Assembly (NCBI GenBank): GCA_028583685.1
Contig: JAMXIF010001195.1
Coordinates: 14,655,101-14,719,100, forward strand
DNA length: 64,000 bases
Origin: Petaurus breviceps papuanus
Taxonomy: Eukaryota; Chordata; Mammalia; Diprotodontia; Petauridae
Direction of reading: 5' to 3'
The translations under genes and the position numbers were made by a program. The first letter of the stretch is position 1, and every line of letters begins with the position of its first letter. Positions 23,125-34,140 of this stretch are shown piece after piece. A model generated the notes under the pieces. The model was not told the origin of the DNA. It did not search any database and saw only the letters and a program-made list of their open reading frames with translations.

Positions 23125-23290
23125 TGGGGCAGCTGGGTGGCACAGTGAATAGAGGACCGGCTGTGTGGTCAGGAGGACCTGAGTTCAAATCCGACCTCAG
23201 ATGCTTAACACACAGAAAACTAGCCTGTGACCTTGGGCAAGTCACCTAACCCCAAATTGCTACTTCCCCCCCCCAAAAAAAAAAGGAAAA
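23125..23290 (+). mobile_element. Marsupial tRNA-type SINE, short form
   Basis: It starts 'ggggcagctgggtggcacag', contains 'aggacctgagttcaaatccgacctcagatgc' and 'gtgaccttgggcaagtcacctaaccccaaattgc', and ends in a C-run and A-rich tail. This is an almost consensus-like head, so probably a fairly young copy inserted in the old L1. Confidence 0.92.
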
Positions 23291-24127
23291 AAAATATTTT
23301 GATGTTTAGTTGGGACTTTTTTATTTGCTTCTTTTTGGGGTGGGTATGAAATCAAAGCTCTATTAATTCACTTTGATTTTGAGACGAAATGGAACACATA
23401 CATTTATATATCCATATATATGTACATATATATGTCAAATGTCATAACAGTTCAATCCTTAAAGAATAAATATTCATTGTATAATAAGAAAAAGGAACTA
23501 AAACTATGATTTTTGGTGCTCTTAAAGTACCACTGTAACTTAATTGCATATCCTTGGTAAGTATACCTTGTCCTGTGAGTGTTTTATATATGTGGTAAGT
23601 ATTTATATGAACTAGTTATCTATGGAGACTTTAAACATACATAGTTCTTCTCTTCATCTATTTTAAATAGAACTCTTTTACTGTTGTTGCTTGAGATCAT
23701 GATTCCTATCCTTGCTTTTCTGAGGTCTCTTGTTTGTTTTTCTGTTTCAAACTTTTTTTTTGCCGACAGTATATTGTTAAATTCTTCTTTCTAATTCATT
23801 CTATTTTTCTCTATGTTATGAGTAAATTCATCATGTTCACTTTCACAGTTATAATTAATAATTGGATATTTCCCATCATTGTTTCCTTTACTTTGATTTC
23901 ATTACTCTCATTACAATGAAGAGAGCATTTAGATAGAAAATGTGTTCTCAGTATTAGTTAACTGGCTTCCTTTTCATGACTCCTTTTCCCTCCTCATCTT
24001 CTGTGTTCTACCTTCTGAAGACTGAGTTGTTTATTTTATTCCCAATCCCTGACTCTATATTTTTTTAATTCATCCTCCCCTTATACTATTTCCACTTTAT
24101 TCCTTTTTTTTTCATCTAATGTATCTT

Positions 24128-24286
24128 TTTTTTTTTTTGGAAGCAATTGGGGTTAAGTAACTTGCTCAAGGTTACACGGCCAGTTATTTCTGGGTGTGGT
24201 GGTGAGTGTCTGAGCCCAGATTTAATCCCCAGGTCATCTCGAAGCTGGAGCCGATACTCTTACTCACTGTGCTACCTGGCCACCCC
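24128..24286 (-). mobile_element. SINE, divergent subfamily, perfect 15-bp target duplication
   Basis: The plus strand shows the T-run, 'gcaattggggttaagtaacttgctcaaggttacacggccag', then an unusual middle 'ttatttctgggtgtggtggtgagtgtctgagcccag', and ends 'gtgctacctggccaccccc'. The target duplication CATCTAATGTATCTT (24113-24127 and 24287-24301) is perfect. A second copy with the same middle lies at 31717-31881. Confidence 0.93.
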
Positions 24287-25553
24287 CATCTAATGTATCT
24301 TTATGCCCTAAATCTATCCACTCTCCAAATCTCCATCCCAACTTAATCTGTCCTGCCTAATTCCTTGCTGAGTTTATTGCAAAAATATTTTTTCTCTTAA
24401 GATCTTTAATATAAAACAATCCTGACATCCATGCTCTTTGCTGTCACCCCTTCCATGACCCTTTAAAATATTAGGTTTCTTAGAGGAAGCTGGTTCAAAT
24501 CCCCATTACAATATAAATACCTCATTTTTATATATTTCCTCTCTGCTAGTCATACAGATTTGACTATGTTTGTCTTGAGTCCTGTGTTTACAACTGTCTC
24601 CACTACCCTCTTGAAAATCTTTGAATAAGTTATTCTTGTAAATCTTTATCTTTTGTCTTTTAGAATATTGTATTCCCAGTTTCCCTTCTTCATATAGTGA
24701 TAGTTGGTAGACTCTATGTGATTCTAACTATTCCTCTGAGTTACTTGAACTCCTTCTTTATGACTGCTCTCCGTGCTTTTTTTTTTTTTTTATTTAACCA
24801 GGAAGTTTGAGATCTTGTCTATGTTGTTCCTTGGCATTTTCATTTTGAGGTCTCTTTTGGAAGTTGATGACTAGATTCATTCCATTTTCATTTTACCTTA
24901 TGATTCTAATACTTCTGGGTAGTTTTCATTTATGATTTCAAAAAATATTATCTCTAGAACTTTTTATGGTTAAGGTGATCATATATTTCCCTGTTTTTAA
25001 GTTTCTCTCTCCTTGACTTGTTTTTTACTTTAATTGTTTTTGAAAAGAGACATTTTATATTTATTATACTTTTCAATCTTTCATCTCAGTTCTAGCATTT
25101 CTTGTTTTATTATGACAGACATTCATCATTGTCTGGTCCAATTTAATTTTTCTACTTATTATTCAATCTGTTAGTTGAGTAAGGTTTTGAATTTCCTGTC
25201 CTAAACTGCTTATTCTCTTTCCAGTTCTTTCAGCTAGAGGTTTTATTTTTCATTTCCTTTGATTATATCCCACATTATTTTCCTATTCTTGTCTATAGAG
25301 CTCTAATTTCATTTATTATATTTATTAAAATCTTTCATTTTTAGGTATTCTTATACAATTTGTGTCCAATCTATCATTTTATTTTCAATTTTGTTTAGTT
25401 GTTGGGTTATTATTTTCTTCTTTAGTGGTTCCATAATATTTCATTATTTTAAGTTTCTTTTATAAAAATATAGTCATTCACTTTTATTCTAAGTTATAAT
25501 TTAATGTATGTCCAGACACTGCTCCCCCTTGACACACATAGTTAAAAGGTGTT

Positions 25554-25713
25554 CAGAGCGAATAAAGCACCAGCCCCGGAGTCAGGGGACCTGAGTTCAA
25601 ATTTGGCCTCAGACACTTAACACACACACACACACACACACAAACTAGCCTTGTGAACCTGGGCAAATCACTTAACACCAATTGTCCTGCCTTCCCCCTC
25701 CAAAAAAAGCAAA
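25554..25713 (+). mobile_element. SINE with (CA)n expansion
   Basis: Contains 'aaagcaccagccccggagtcaggggacctgagttcaaatttggcctcagacacttaa', read in parts, then a (CA)n run of about 20 bases at 25621-25642, then 'ctgggcaaatcacttaacaccaattg' and an A-rich tail. The target duplication AAAAGGTGTT lies at 25544-25553 and 25714-25723. The head is slightly truncated. Confidence 0.9.
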
Positions 25714-25833
25714 AAAAGGTGTTGAGAATGTTTCATTATAATCGTACTTTCCTGGATTCCTTCTGTTGGCTTCTATTTGACTTTTCTTTATAGAGTACTA
25801 GCAGACTTCAATGTCTCCAGGGCCTGATGTCTC

Positions 25834-26335
25834 TGATCAGAAAACTGGATGATCTCACTATCTCCTGAGTCTTACTTGATCAGAACAATGGAGAGTTTTC
25901 TTTCTTGTCCTAGGGCTTCCTTGATCAGAGGTGGTTTTCTGCCTACTCTGTAATTCACTTCATCAGGCTGCTGGATAATCTGTCTTTTCTGGGATTCCCA
26001 TGATCAGTGTGCTGGGGGGTCTCTGTTTCTCCTGAGGTTTCCTCAGTCAATATGTTAGGTAGTCTTTGTATCACCATCATCCAAGACTTCTTAGGTTTGA
26101 GTTCTACTTATTCTGTCCTCTATAGAATTCCTCTTATCAGGGAAATGGATGGCCATCCATGTTCTTTGGGCTTCCCGATCAGGTTGCTGAGACATCTGTC
26201 TTCTCTTTTATCCTGGGACTTCCCAAACAAAGCTCTGTTACTTTCACTCTGAAAGGAGTTTTGCTTGTCAGAGGAATGGATGATCTCTGTACTTTCTGGG
26301 ATCACACCAGTCAGGGTGCTTCCTTAGAATTTCCT
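25834..26335. repeat. Degenerate 43-bp tandem array, about twelve units
   Basis: A TGATCAG-like word followed by a 'ctggatgatctct...tctcctgggacttcc' body recurs at about 25834, 25877, 25922, 25960, 26001, 26044, (26090), 26134, 26176, 26224, 26265 and 26308. The spacings are 38-48 bp, mostly 41-45. Units are diverged but the register holds throughout. It lies just upstream, in minus-strand terms, of the old L1 ORF1, where an L1 promoter/5'UTR would be. It may be a set of promoter monomers or a minisatellite. Confidence 0.75.
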
Positions 26336-26529
26336 TATTATGGTTTCTTATCTGTTTTCCTGTTCTTTTTCTGGCTTCTCTGGTGGGACTCCTCCTTTTG
26401 CATCTATAGTTTATGACTGTTTTTGTTCACTCTGGGGTTGGATGAAGAAACTTATTAAACTTTTTCTTCGGAATTTTTGTTCATTATTAAATATGGTGCT
26501 TTTTTTTTTTTTTAAAAAAAAGACCCTTT

Positions 26530-27965
26530 AAAAAAAGACTCTTAGAAGGACAGCAAGGCTCTTATGTAATCTACCACAGCTAGTTTCATCTGGAATAATG
26601 AACTTGCAATCTAAACGAAATTCATGGTAAACCATGGGGAAAGAACTATATATGATCAGAAGATCTAAAGGGATTGGTATTTGCAACACTGTAAAGCTGT
26701 CTATAGCAATTAAATCCACCAAGGTACAAAAGTCCAAAGGTCCTGAGGAAGGTCATAGGTAAACAAATATCCACTTAGCTCAAGGTTAATTCTCAGATTC
26801 CTGAGAATGTCACTTTTTTTCTGGGGTAAAGCACTTTTCTTTCCTCAAAATGCTCAAATTCATATATCTAGTGGGTTTGGCAACAACCTCAAATTCTTTA
26901 TCTGTCCTCCATAGTGCAAAGATCCTCATATGCAAGTCAAGCCCCAGGAATAGCCCTGGATCTCCCATACTACCTCGAGGCAAATATTCAAATTAAGCTC
27001 TGTTAACAACCCTGTGTTATAGATGCATTTTTTAAAAAATCAAGTAAATTAACACTGAGGAAAGGAAGACAAGAACTTGTTTCTGAATGAGAGAAATTCA
27101 GAGCAATTTTATGCCAGGAAGGAAGCAGGCATCAGATTAAAAGTCAATGCTCCTCATAAAACATTTGAACTAAAGTTTCCAAACATTTTATTATACTTTA
27201 GAAAAAGAATGGTTTAAGACACGGAAAAGCAAGTAATAAATCCCTGCATAATAAGTGAAATAGATGGTGCCAGATTACATAAAGATGAAATGAAAGTGGT
27301 ATAAAATAGCCCTCTATGAAGTAGGCAGGTTTGAGGAAGGTAACTCAATGGGGCTGAAAAGTAACAAGCACCTAAATCCACACCATTATTTCATTTGACA
27401 ATGCTTCATATGAATTAGCCATCTTGCTCAAAACTAGAATTGAGAACTACTAGTTTGGATGGTATTTACTAATGAGATAAAACTAATTCAAAGAAAAGGG
27501 AAACCAAACTATTAAAGTGAAAGATATTATCAATTCTTAGGCAATGGTAATATAACCTATAAAATATAGCCTAATTGAAGCAAAGACCTATAAAGGAAAT
27601 TTACCAAGAAATCTATATTATTTATCTTTACCTAATCAACTTGTCCTAAAAGCATGGCTAATATCCAAAGAATGTGGACTTGATGTTCGCTTGGAGTGGG
27701 CGTCTCCCTCAAATGACTCCTCTTGACATGGTGATCTTGGTGGTTCAGGGCTCTGAAAATAGAATACAAATTCTGTTTTGTCTACCAAAGCTGAAAGCCT
27801 TGTAAGAAAATGTCCCTGACCTATGGGGACCAGCTGAACTATAAGCCAAGAACTTCATCACAAGGGAATGTATTGGTTCAATAGGGGGAATTTATTGGTT
27901 CAGCCACAGTGAGTCATGGAGATGATCCTGGTGAAAGGTTACAGGATCTTCTTTGTTATAGTCCT
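26530..27965. other. No recognised feature
   Basis: AT-rich, repeat-poor sequence with no long ORF and no family I can name. The (T)n(A)n hinge at 26498-26521 next to a near-repeat of 'aaaaaaagac' marks the border with the L1 region. Confidence 0.45.
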
Positions 27966-27969
27966 TAAT

Positions 27970-28511
27970 ATAAGAAATCAATCCACTAATCAACAAGTAT
28001 TTATTAAGAACCTATTATGTACTTGACCAGGTGCTGTGCTATGTTTTCTTTATACAAGTACATATAATGAAATTCCTATTCCCAAGCACCTTGTATTTTA
28101 ATTGGGGAGGAAACTACATATAATTTTAAAATGAATAGGTAGAAATATATGGGAAGCAATTAAATATTAAGAAGTTTTATGGGGAGAGCACTAGAGTTGG
28201 AGGAATCAGGAATGTCTTTATGCAGAAGATGGTTCTTGAGAAGTGTTTTCAGGTAGAGAAGGACCCTATGAGACAGAGGTAAAGAGGTAATACCTTTTGG
28301 GCATATGGGATGACCAATACAAAGGCATGGATATGGAGTTTTATATGAGAAGAAGAGAGAGGACCATTTGGCAGGCTCCCAGAATGCAAGATGAAGGGGA
28401 ATGTATAGAAAAATAAGATGGGGTCACATTGTATAGAACTTTAAAACTAAACAAAATTGTTTACGCTGTTTCCTAAATGCAATAGGAAACCCCTGAAGTT
28501 GTATGAGAAAA
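27970..28511 (+). mobile_element. L2-like LINE/SINE remnant
   Basis: Starts 'aatcaacaagtatttattaagaacctattatg...ccaggtgctgtgctatg' and passes through 'attcctattcccaagcacc' into the longer marsupial-type body: 'gaggaatcaggaatgtctttatgcagaag', 'ttgagaagtgttttcaggtag', 'gggatgaccaatacaaaggcatgg', 'gcaataggaaacccctgaag'. The same body is at 53.9-54.9 and 57.0-58.5 kb. A HAL1-like element was inserted at its right end. Confidence 0.7.
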
Positions 28512-31055
28512 AGACTTGGGTGGAGTCAAGATGATGGAATAGAAACAGGACCTCCTTGCGGATCTGGCTTCCACTTTCCACAACTCATGTAAAAGGGGAC
28601 TCTGAATAAACTTTGGAACCCACAAAATGACACAGAGAAGCTAACCTCCTATTGAGGACAGCCTGGGAGGCCAGCAGGGATTGGCAAGCACAGCACACTG
28701 GAAGCCCTACACCAAGGTTTAGCCCCAAGGTGTTATGGGAATGTAAATTTTTAAGATCTTCCCTGCCCCTAGGCTAAAGTGCACTTGGAGCCTGGGGTGG
28801 GAGATTTGTTTTTCAGTAGATACTTCTTGATTGGCCAGTGAGTCAATAAGGTTGTTACATTCTCTGAGCCAGGAGAAGGCTATATAAGCCCTGATGTGTA
28901 GCTTTGTTTTGGGGCTCACTTTGAGAAGTGTTCTGTGATTTGATCAGATGAAACTCTGGAAAGCCGTTGTCCGGAGCTCCCCAGCTTCAAAACCCAGATG
29001 TTATTTGATATGGATGTAATGGTTGGACAGTTTGGAAATCTGTCTACTTGATCTGTTTTTGATAATTCTGTCTGTATACTTTGAAGTTCGGGGTGCTGAA
29101 CTTTTTCCCCTGAACTAGGTGAACGATACATATCTCACTGATTAAAGTAAGCTTGTTAACCCATTTTGAGTTCCTTTCCTTTATCAAAGCAGATCCAAGA
29201 ACCTGTGTTGGCAGCAAACCCTGAGGACCCTTGCGGTGCTTTCTGCTACACAAGGCGGGCCTGACTAGCTACTGGCTGGAGGGACTCCAGATCACCAGCA
29301 GTTGTGGCCATTTCAAGAATTATCCACACATAGATGCTAAGGACACAGTGATAGGTCAGTGCAGTGTGGACTTTGGGACCCAGTAGTTGGGAGTGCATCA
29401 GTCTCTTCCCCCTGGTGCTGAGGGCTGCAGGTACAACCGGGGCCACATTGCAGCTTCAGCCCCTGGCCTGCAGAGTGTAGGGGGACCAAGCGACCAGTCT
29501 GACGGGTAATTGCTCTTGCTTTAATCTGCTTGGATCTGGATTGCAGTCTCAGGTGGAGGTCCTGGGGTGTGTGTCCATCTTGCCAGAGCATGTGGAGGCT
29601 TCAGAGAGGGCACCCAACTAAAACCTCTGGCAGCTGAGAAAACCCCAGTTCTTGGTATGAAGCTCCCCTGTCTGGTGGCAGAGTCCTACTGTGGCAAAAA
29701 GCCCAAAAGTCAAGTAATTGAGTGGCAACATGACCAGGCAAAGGAAACAAAGCAAACAGAAGAATCCAACATTAGACTCCTATTTTGGGGACAAAAAGGA
29801 TCAAAGCATAGAACAGGAGGAAGACAGTGAAGTCAGAACTCCTCCACCAAAAGCTTCAAAGAAAATACGAGCAGGTTACAGGCCATAGATGTCCTTAAGA
29901 AGCAGATAAGAGAAATGGGGGAAAATTGGGAGGAGAGAAATGAGGATGATTCAAGAAAATTACAAAATGAGAGTTAACAGCCTGACTGAGGAAAATAACA
30001 CATTAAAAAATAGACTAACTCCAATGGCAAAAGAGGCTCAAAAATGCAATGAAGAGAAGAATGCCTTTGCCAGATGGAAAAAGAATCTCAAAAGCTCACT
30101 GAGGAGAATCATTACTTCAGAATTAGATTGGAGGTAATGGAAGCTAGAGAGAAATCAAGATGCTGTTAAACAGATCAAACAAATGAAAGAATAGAAGGCA
30201 AGATGAAATATCCCATAGGAAAAATCACTGACCTGGAAAAAAATTATTGCACTACCTTAAAGCCATGATCAAAGAAAGAACCTAGAAATCATCCTCCAAG
30301 AAATTCTCAAGGATAACTACCCTGATGTTTTAGAACCAGAGGGCAAAATCGAACTTGAAAGAATCCACCGATCACCTCCTGAAAGAGATCCCAAAAAGAA
30401 AACACCTAGGAATATTATAGCCAGGTTCTGGAATTCCCAGATCAAGGAGAGAATATTATAAGCAGTCAGGAAGAAAAAAAAAATTGAATATTGTGGAAAT
30501 AAAATCATGATAACACAGGATCTGGCAGCTTCTACACTGAGGGATCAAAAGGCTTGGAATGTGATATTCTGAAGGTCAAAGAGCTGGGCTTAAAACCAAG
30601 AATCCCCTACCCAGCAAAACTGAGTATCATGTTTCAGGGGAAAATATGGTCATTCAGTGGAATAGAGGACTTTCAAGCATTCTTAATGAAAAAACCAGAG
30701 TTGAATAGAAAATGTGACATTCATCTACAAGAAGCAAGAGAAGGTAAACAGGGAAAAGAAATCATAAGGAACTTATCAAAGTTTAACTATTAACATTCCT
30801 ACATGGGAAAACAATAATTGTAACTGATGAAACTTTTCTCACTATGAAAATAGTTGAAAGGAATAGAAATATATATGTCTATATAGGAGGGTATATGAGC
30901 ATATGAATACATATGTGAATGTGTGTATATATGTGTACAGATATGCATAGATAGAAGGCACAGGACCAATTTAATTAGAAGGGATAATACCTAAAAGGTG
31001 AAATTAAGAGGTGAGAGAGGAATATAATGAGAAGAGATGGGGAGAGACACAATGG
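28512..31055 (+). mobile_element. HAL1-like half-L1 holding a solo LTR
   Basis: 5' end 'gggtggagtcaagatgatgg' at 28512. The 5'UTR is split by a solo LTR (28731-29250). ORF1 remnants run from about 29.73 kb: the start region encodes MTRQRK-like code, 'NYKMRVNSLTEENNTLKNRLTPMAKEAQKCNEEKNAF' at 29940-30137 is coiled coil, and 'ILKVKELGLKPRIPYPAKLSIMFQGKIWSFSGIEDFQAFLMKKPELNRKCDIHLQEARE' at 30554-30793 is the C-terminal domain. An inter/3' region with TATATG repeats follows. It breaks off at about 31055 against an L1 5'UTR in the opposite orientation. It is close in sequence to the 59.3-kb element. Confidence 0.82.
28731..29250 (+). mobile_element. Solo LTR, family A, copy 1
   Basis: Starts TGTTATGGGAATG, ends TTTCTGCTACA, and has a perfect 5-bp target duplication CAAGG (28726-28730 and 29251-29255). 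A TATA box (GGCTATATAAGCC) lies near 28880 and an ATTAAA-type signal near 29141. It nearly matches 45874-46410. The 5-bp duplication fits ERV-L-type insertion. No internal retroviral sequence remains, as expected after LTR-LTR recombination. Confidence 0.92.
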
Positions 31056-31206
31056 GTTCTGTCACTTTAGCAGATTTTCATGATTGAATTCTTTTTTGTT
31101 GTTGCTGTTTGCTCATTTTCCCCCTGCCTACTTCTTGACTTTGGATTTTATGTTGAAGTCAGGCTCTATTTAATTGGGATTGGGGAAGCATTGTACCAAG
31201 AGTTAG

Positions 31207-31212
31207 GTGTGT

Positions 31213-31250
<38 letters not shown>
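31207..31250. repeat. (GT)n microsatellite
   Basis: An almost pure GT run of about 40 bases with one interruption (TGTGTCTGTG) near its start and GCGT near its end. Confidence 0.95.
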
Positions 31251-31716
31251 GCAGCTTTTTTGAGAGCTGGTGCTAGGCATCTGCCAGTTTTTGGTGCTTC
31301 CAATGTGGTGTGATTCTGGGAGAAGGGTGGCTACCTCTCTCCTTGTCTGTCCTCTGATCTTGACTAAGGAAAGTCCCCTCATTCCCTGCAGCTCCAGGTA
31401 CTAGTGATCCTCTTTACCTTGGAACTTCTGCTCCCTCATGACTGACCACCAATACTTCTCTCTGCTGTTGAACTGTGACACTGAATATTGGCAATGGAAA
31501 TTTGAATCAGTGTCAACTGTACCCAGGGCAGGGCAGGTTCCCTTGTGTAATCTTTTTTGACAATCCTCATCCCTTCTCACTCTCTCTGGGTTGAGAGCTC
31601 ATGAAACTTGTTGCTTCTGTGGTTCTTCTCACTAATGCAGTGTTTACTACTGGACAGACAGTGTTTACTCACCAGACCTCCACCTCAATGTTATAGGCTT
31701 CTCTTGCCTACATCTT

Positions 31717-31881
31717 TTTTATTTTTTATTTTTAAGCAATCGGGGTTAAGTAACTTGCTCAAGGTTACACGGCTAGTTATTTCTGGGTGTGGTGCTGAGT
31801 ATCGGAGCCCAGGATTCGATCTCCAGGTCATCCCAACACTGGAGCTGGTGCTCTTACTTGCTGAGCCACTTGGCCACCCCT
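31717..31881 (-). mobile_element. SINE, divergent subfamily, second copy
   Basis: The same unusual middle as the 24.1-kb copy ('ttatttctgggtgtggtgctgag') with end 'gagccacttggccacccc' and an A/T-rich tail. The target duplication TCTTGCCTACATCTT (31702-31716 and 31882-31896) is perfect over 15 bases. It is inserted in the L1 5'UTR fragment. Confidence 0.93.
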
Positions 31882-32091
31882 TCTTGCCTACATCTTAAGG
31901 AAAATATCTCACCCCAACTTTTTTGGCTCTATCACTCCAATATTTGTTTTGAGGAATTATTTTAAGGATGTTTGGAGAGAAATATTGGAAGAATTCAGCT
32001 GGGTGGCTATCCCTTATCTGCCATCTTGGCTCTACACTGATGGATTTAAAGAGAGAATAAGAAGTGAAAGGACTGAGCCTTGGTAAATAGC

Positions 32092-32638
32092 TGTGGCACC
32101 AATGCAATATTCACAATGCCAATGGTCATGATAAATATGCCTGCATAGTTCCGAATCACAAAATATAACAGACTTCCCCTATAGAAGACAGAAGCAAAAT
32201 TTAAAAACAAAACAAAAATAAGAAGCAAAGAATTTATTCAGACACCAGAAAACTGAATCTCAAAACTAGTAAGCTGATTCCATCAAAGTAACAAAACAAT
32301 TAATAAGCCATAACAGCACAGAGAGCCACACCATCCTTTACCCCTCCTACAAACCAATATAAGCCTAGCTGTCAAAGCAGGAGGCAAACACCAACATTTA
32401 TTCACAAGCCTGACTGTCTCCCTCTAATGCATCCTCTCTTCCTATTGTCTAGCTGCTTTCACTCCCAGCTTCCTGTGGGCTCTGCTCCACCCGTCAGCAA
32501 GCTCCTCCCACCACAGGCTTCATGTGATTACATTTAACCTATTGGGGGTAAGGTATATTTTCAAAGCAGAAAGGTCTTAAAATCCTCTTAGGCTTATTAA
32601 GGGTCAGGGAAGATCTTCAAATTATCATTACCATTACA
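32092..32638 (-). mobile_element. 3' LTR of the ERV-L-like fossil
   Basis: About 547 bp. On minus it runs from TGTAATGGTAATG to ATTGGTGCCACA. It shares with the 38.9-kb LTR the TTCAGACACC/AATAAA region, the 'ctcccagcttcc..gtgggctc' block and the 'cttaggcttattaaggg' block. AATAAA on the minus strand lies near 32232. Confidence 0.9.
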
Positions 32639-33282
32639 TTCAGCCCCAAGAGCTTTCATGTCCTTTACATAGTAAAAATACATTAACAATACATTTCATT
32701 TCATAGATTAATGAGAGTTTAGGGGTAACTGGTGTCAACAGAACTTTGCAACAATTTAATAAGGATAATGGAAAATAAGCACATAAAACAATATCTTAGG
32801 GTAGGGGCTTGGGCACAAGCACCACATCTTCTCCCCCCCCCGAATTAATGGGGCTCAAAATCTTGGGGTAAGAGGCAAAGATCTCTTTTCCACAGCTACT
32901 TCCAGATGAAATTGGATGAAGAGCTGTCCCTGCCCAAAGAGGTCCCATCTGAGAAGTCAGTTCTTTAGCTGGCATCCAGAGATTGGTAGACACTAGGCCC
33001 AGGGGTGGCACATGACAGTCATGGACAGGGGATGACATTTGACTTAAGCAATCAGGTATCTGCAGGTGGAGGAAAGCCTGCAGGAAAAAATCTTACAAAC
33101 AAGTTTAACAGACAAAAAATGAAAAAGAGACAAATATAGGGTTAGTCATGATTATGGAGTCCATGAACTCACTGTCATAGCCTCATTCACAGTAGAATAT
33201 ATGAATTAAGGGTATAATTTGGCCACCATCTTCTCCTGAATAAACAACAGCCATGGTATTGTCTTTCCCATGTGTGTATAAC

Positions 33283-34140
33283 TGATGGGGTGCTTGGGAT
33301 ATATACATTTGTAACATCAATTTGTAATGCCAATTTGTAACATCAGTAATGATGGGGTGCTTTACATCTATGTTTGTAACATCAGTCTGAAAAACCAGTT
33401 TGTAAAATCATACCCCCCCACCCAACTTCAGAGCATTAACTGCCCAGCAACAACTCATGAATTCTTTATCTCATCTTGGAACAGTGACAAGCTACACCTG
33501 TGAATCCTTCACAAAAGTATCTAAAAACATTCCAGCTTAGGCAACTATTATCTCCCCTTGTATAGTATCCTGATGCCCCCATGAATCCTTTGGTGCCCTA
33601 TCTCTAGGTTGACTCCTTGGCTGCCTCCATGAATCCTTCAGGACCCTATCTCTGGGTTAACTCCTTAGCCTATTATCCACACACTGAGTCTCCTTTAGCC
33701 TTGGTTTCCAGACATCAATCTTGTCAAACATGACACTGATGGGTGGCAGACTGAGCACTTCTCAGTCAGCCCTTTACCACTCACCAATTTAGTGACATTT
33801 CAAGCCTAAAGCCACACCTCCAGGTACCCCCCCCTTGGGCTATTTCCCAGGAAATTATAGGCAATATGCCTGCACAGTTACATTAAAAGTGCATGTCCCT
33901 TTAAACACTGGCCCCATCTTAACTCCTCCTTAATCCCACCCTTAATCACCTAGTTAGCATAATTGGCACCCGTTCTACTATGGATTATTCTATAAAATCC
34001 TTAATTCTACCCCTTTAAGGTTGCAGGTCCCCTAAGGACCCTTGCCCACTGTAAAGTGTACAATAAACTTTTACAGCTCTGACTCCAAGTCTGCTTGGGC
34101 CTACTGAATTCTTTCCAGATTGAATTCTGGCATTCTGGTC
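33283..34140 (+). mobile_element. Foreign LTR nested in the ERV-L-like fossil
   Basis: In plus orientation, opposite to its host: a TATA-like TATAAAATCC near 33990, AATAAA near 34062, then a short U5-like region. The upstream part has a direct repeat: a 48-bp unit starting CATGAATCC at 33580 and again at 33628. The word GATGGGGTGCTT recurs at about 33284 and 33351. Boundaries are approximate, because I could not find a clean target duplication. It is probably a solo LTR of an unrelated ERV, younger than its host. Confidence 0.65.

Larger units (their letters stand above)
22698..26520 (-). mobile_element. Old outer L1: ORF2 (5' part), ORF1 and 5'UTR
   Basis: From 22698 the sequence resumes the old L1 left off at 16848. 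'ttctttgagtgtttgagag...gatttgttcaatttctttttctaagattgaataattt' matches 18.52-18.62 kb of the young L1. At 23.66-23.88 kb it reads endonuclease code (plus: 'ttcatcatgttcactttcacagttataattaataattgg', the antisense of TVNVNG). ORF1-like code follows at about 24.75-25.5 kb. From about 25.75 kb there is a 5'UTR-like region with a 43-bp tandem array. It carries SINEs at 23.1, 24.1 and 25.5 kb. It is strongly decayed and is the oldest layer of the nest. Confidence 0.65.
31060..32035 (-). mobile_element. L1 5'UTR fragment
   Basis: The right end 'ctgccatcttggctctacac' is the complement of an L1 5' start (GTGTAGAGCCAAGATGGCAG). Most of the stretch is noncoding, with no ORF1 attached, and it stops at about 31060 against the HAL1-like copy. 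It contains a (GT)n tract at 31207-31246 and a SINE. It differs from the 5'UTRs of the other copies, so it belongs to another L1 subfamily. Confidence 0.6.

Noticed and set aside
25834-26335. CRISPR-like array
   Set aside because: The units are whole 43-bp degenerate tandem repeats without constant repeats separated by unique spacers, and the DNA is vertebrate.
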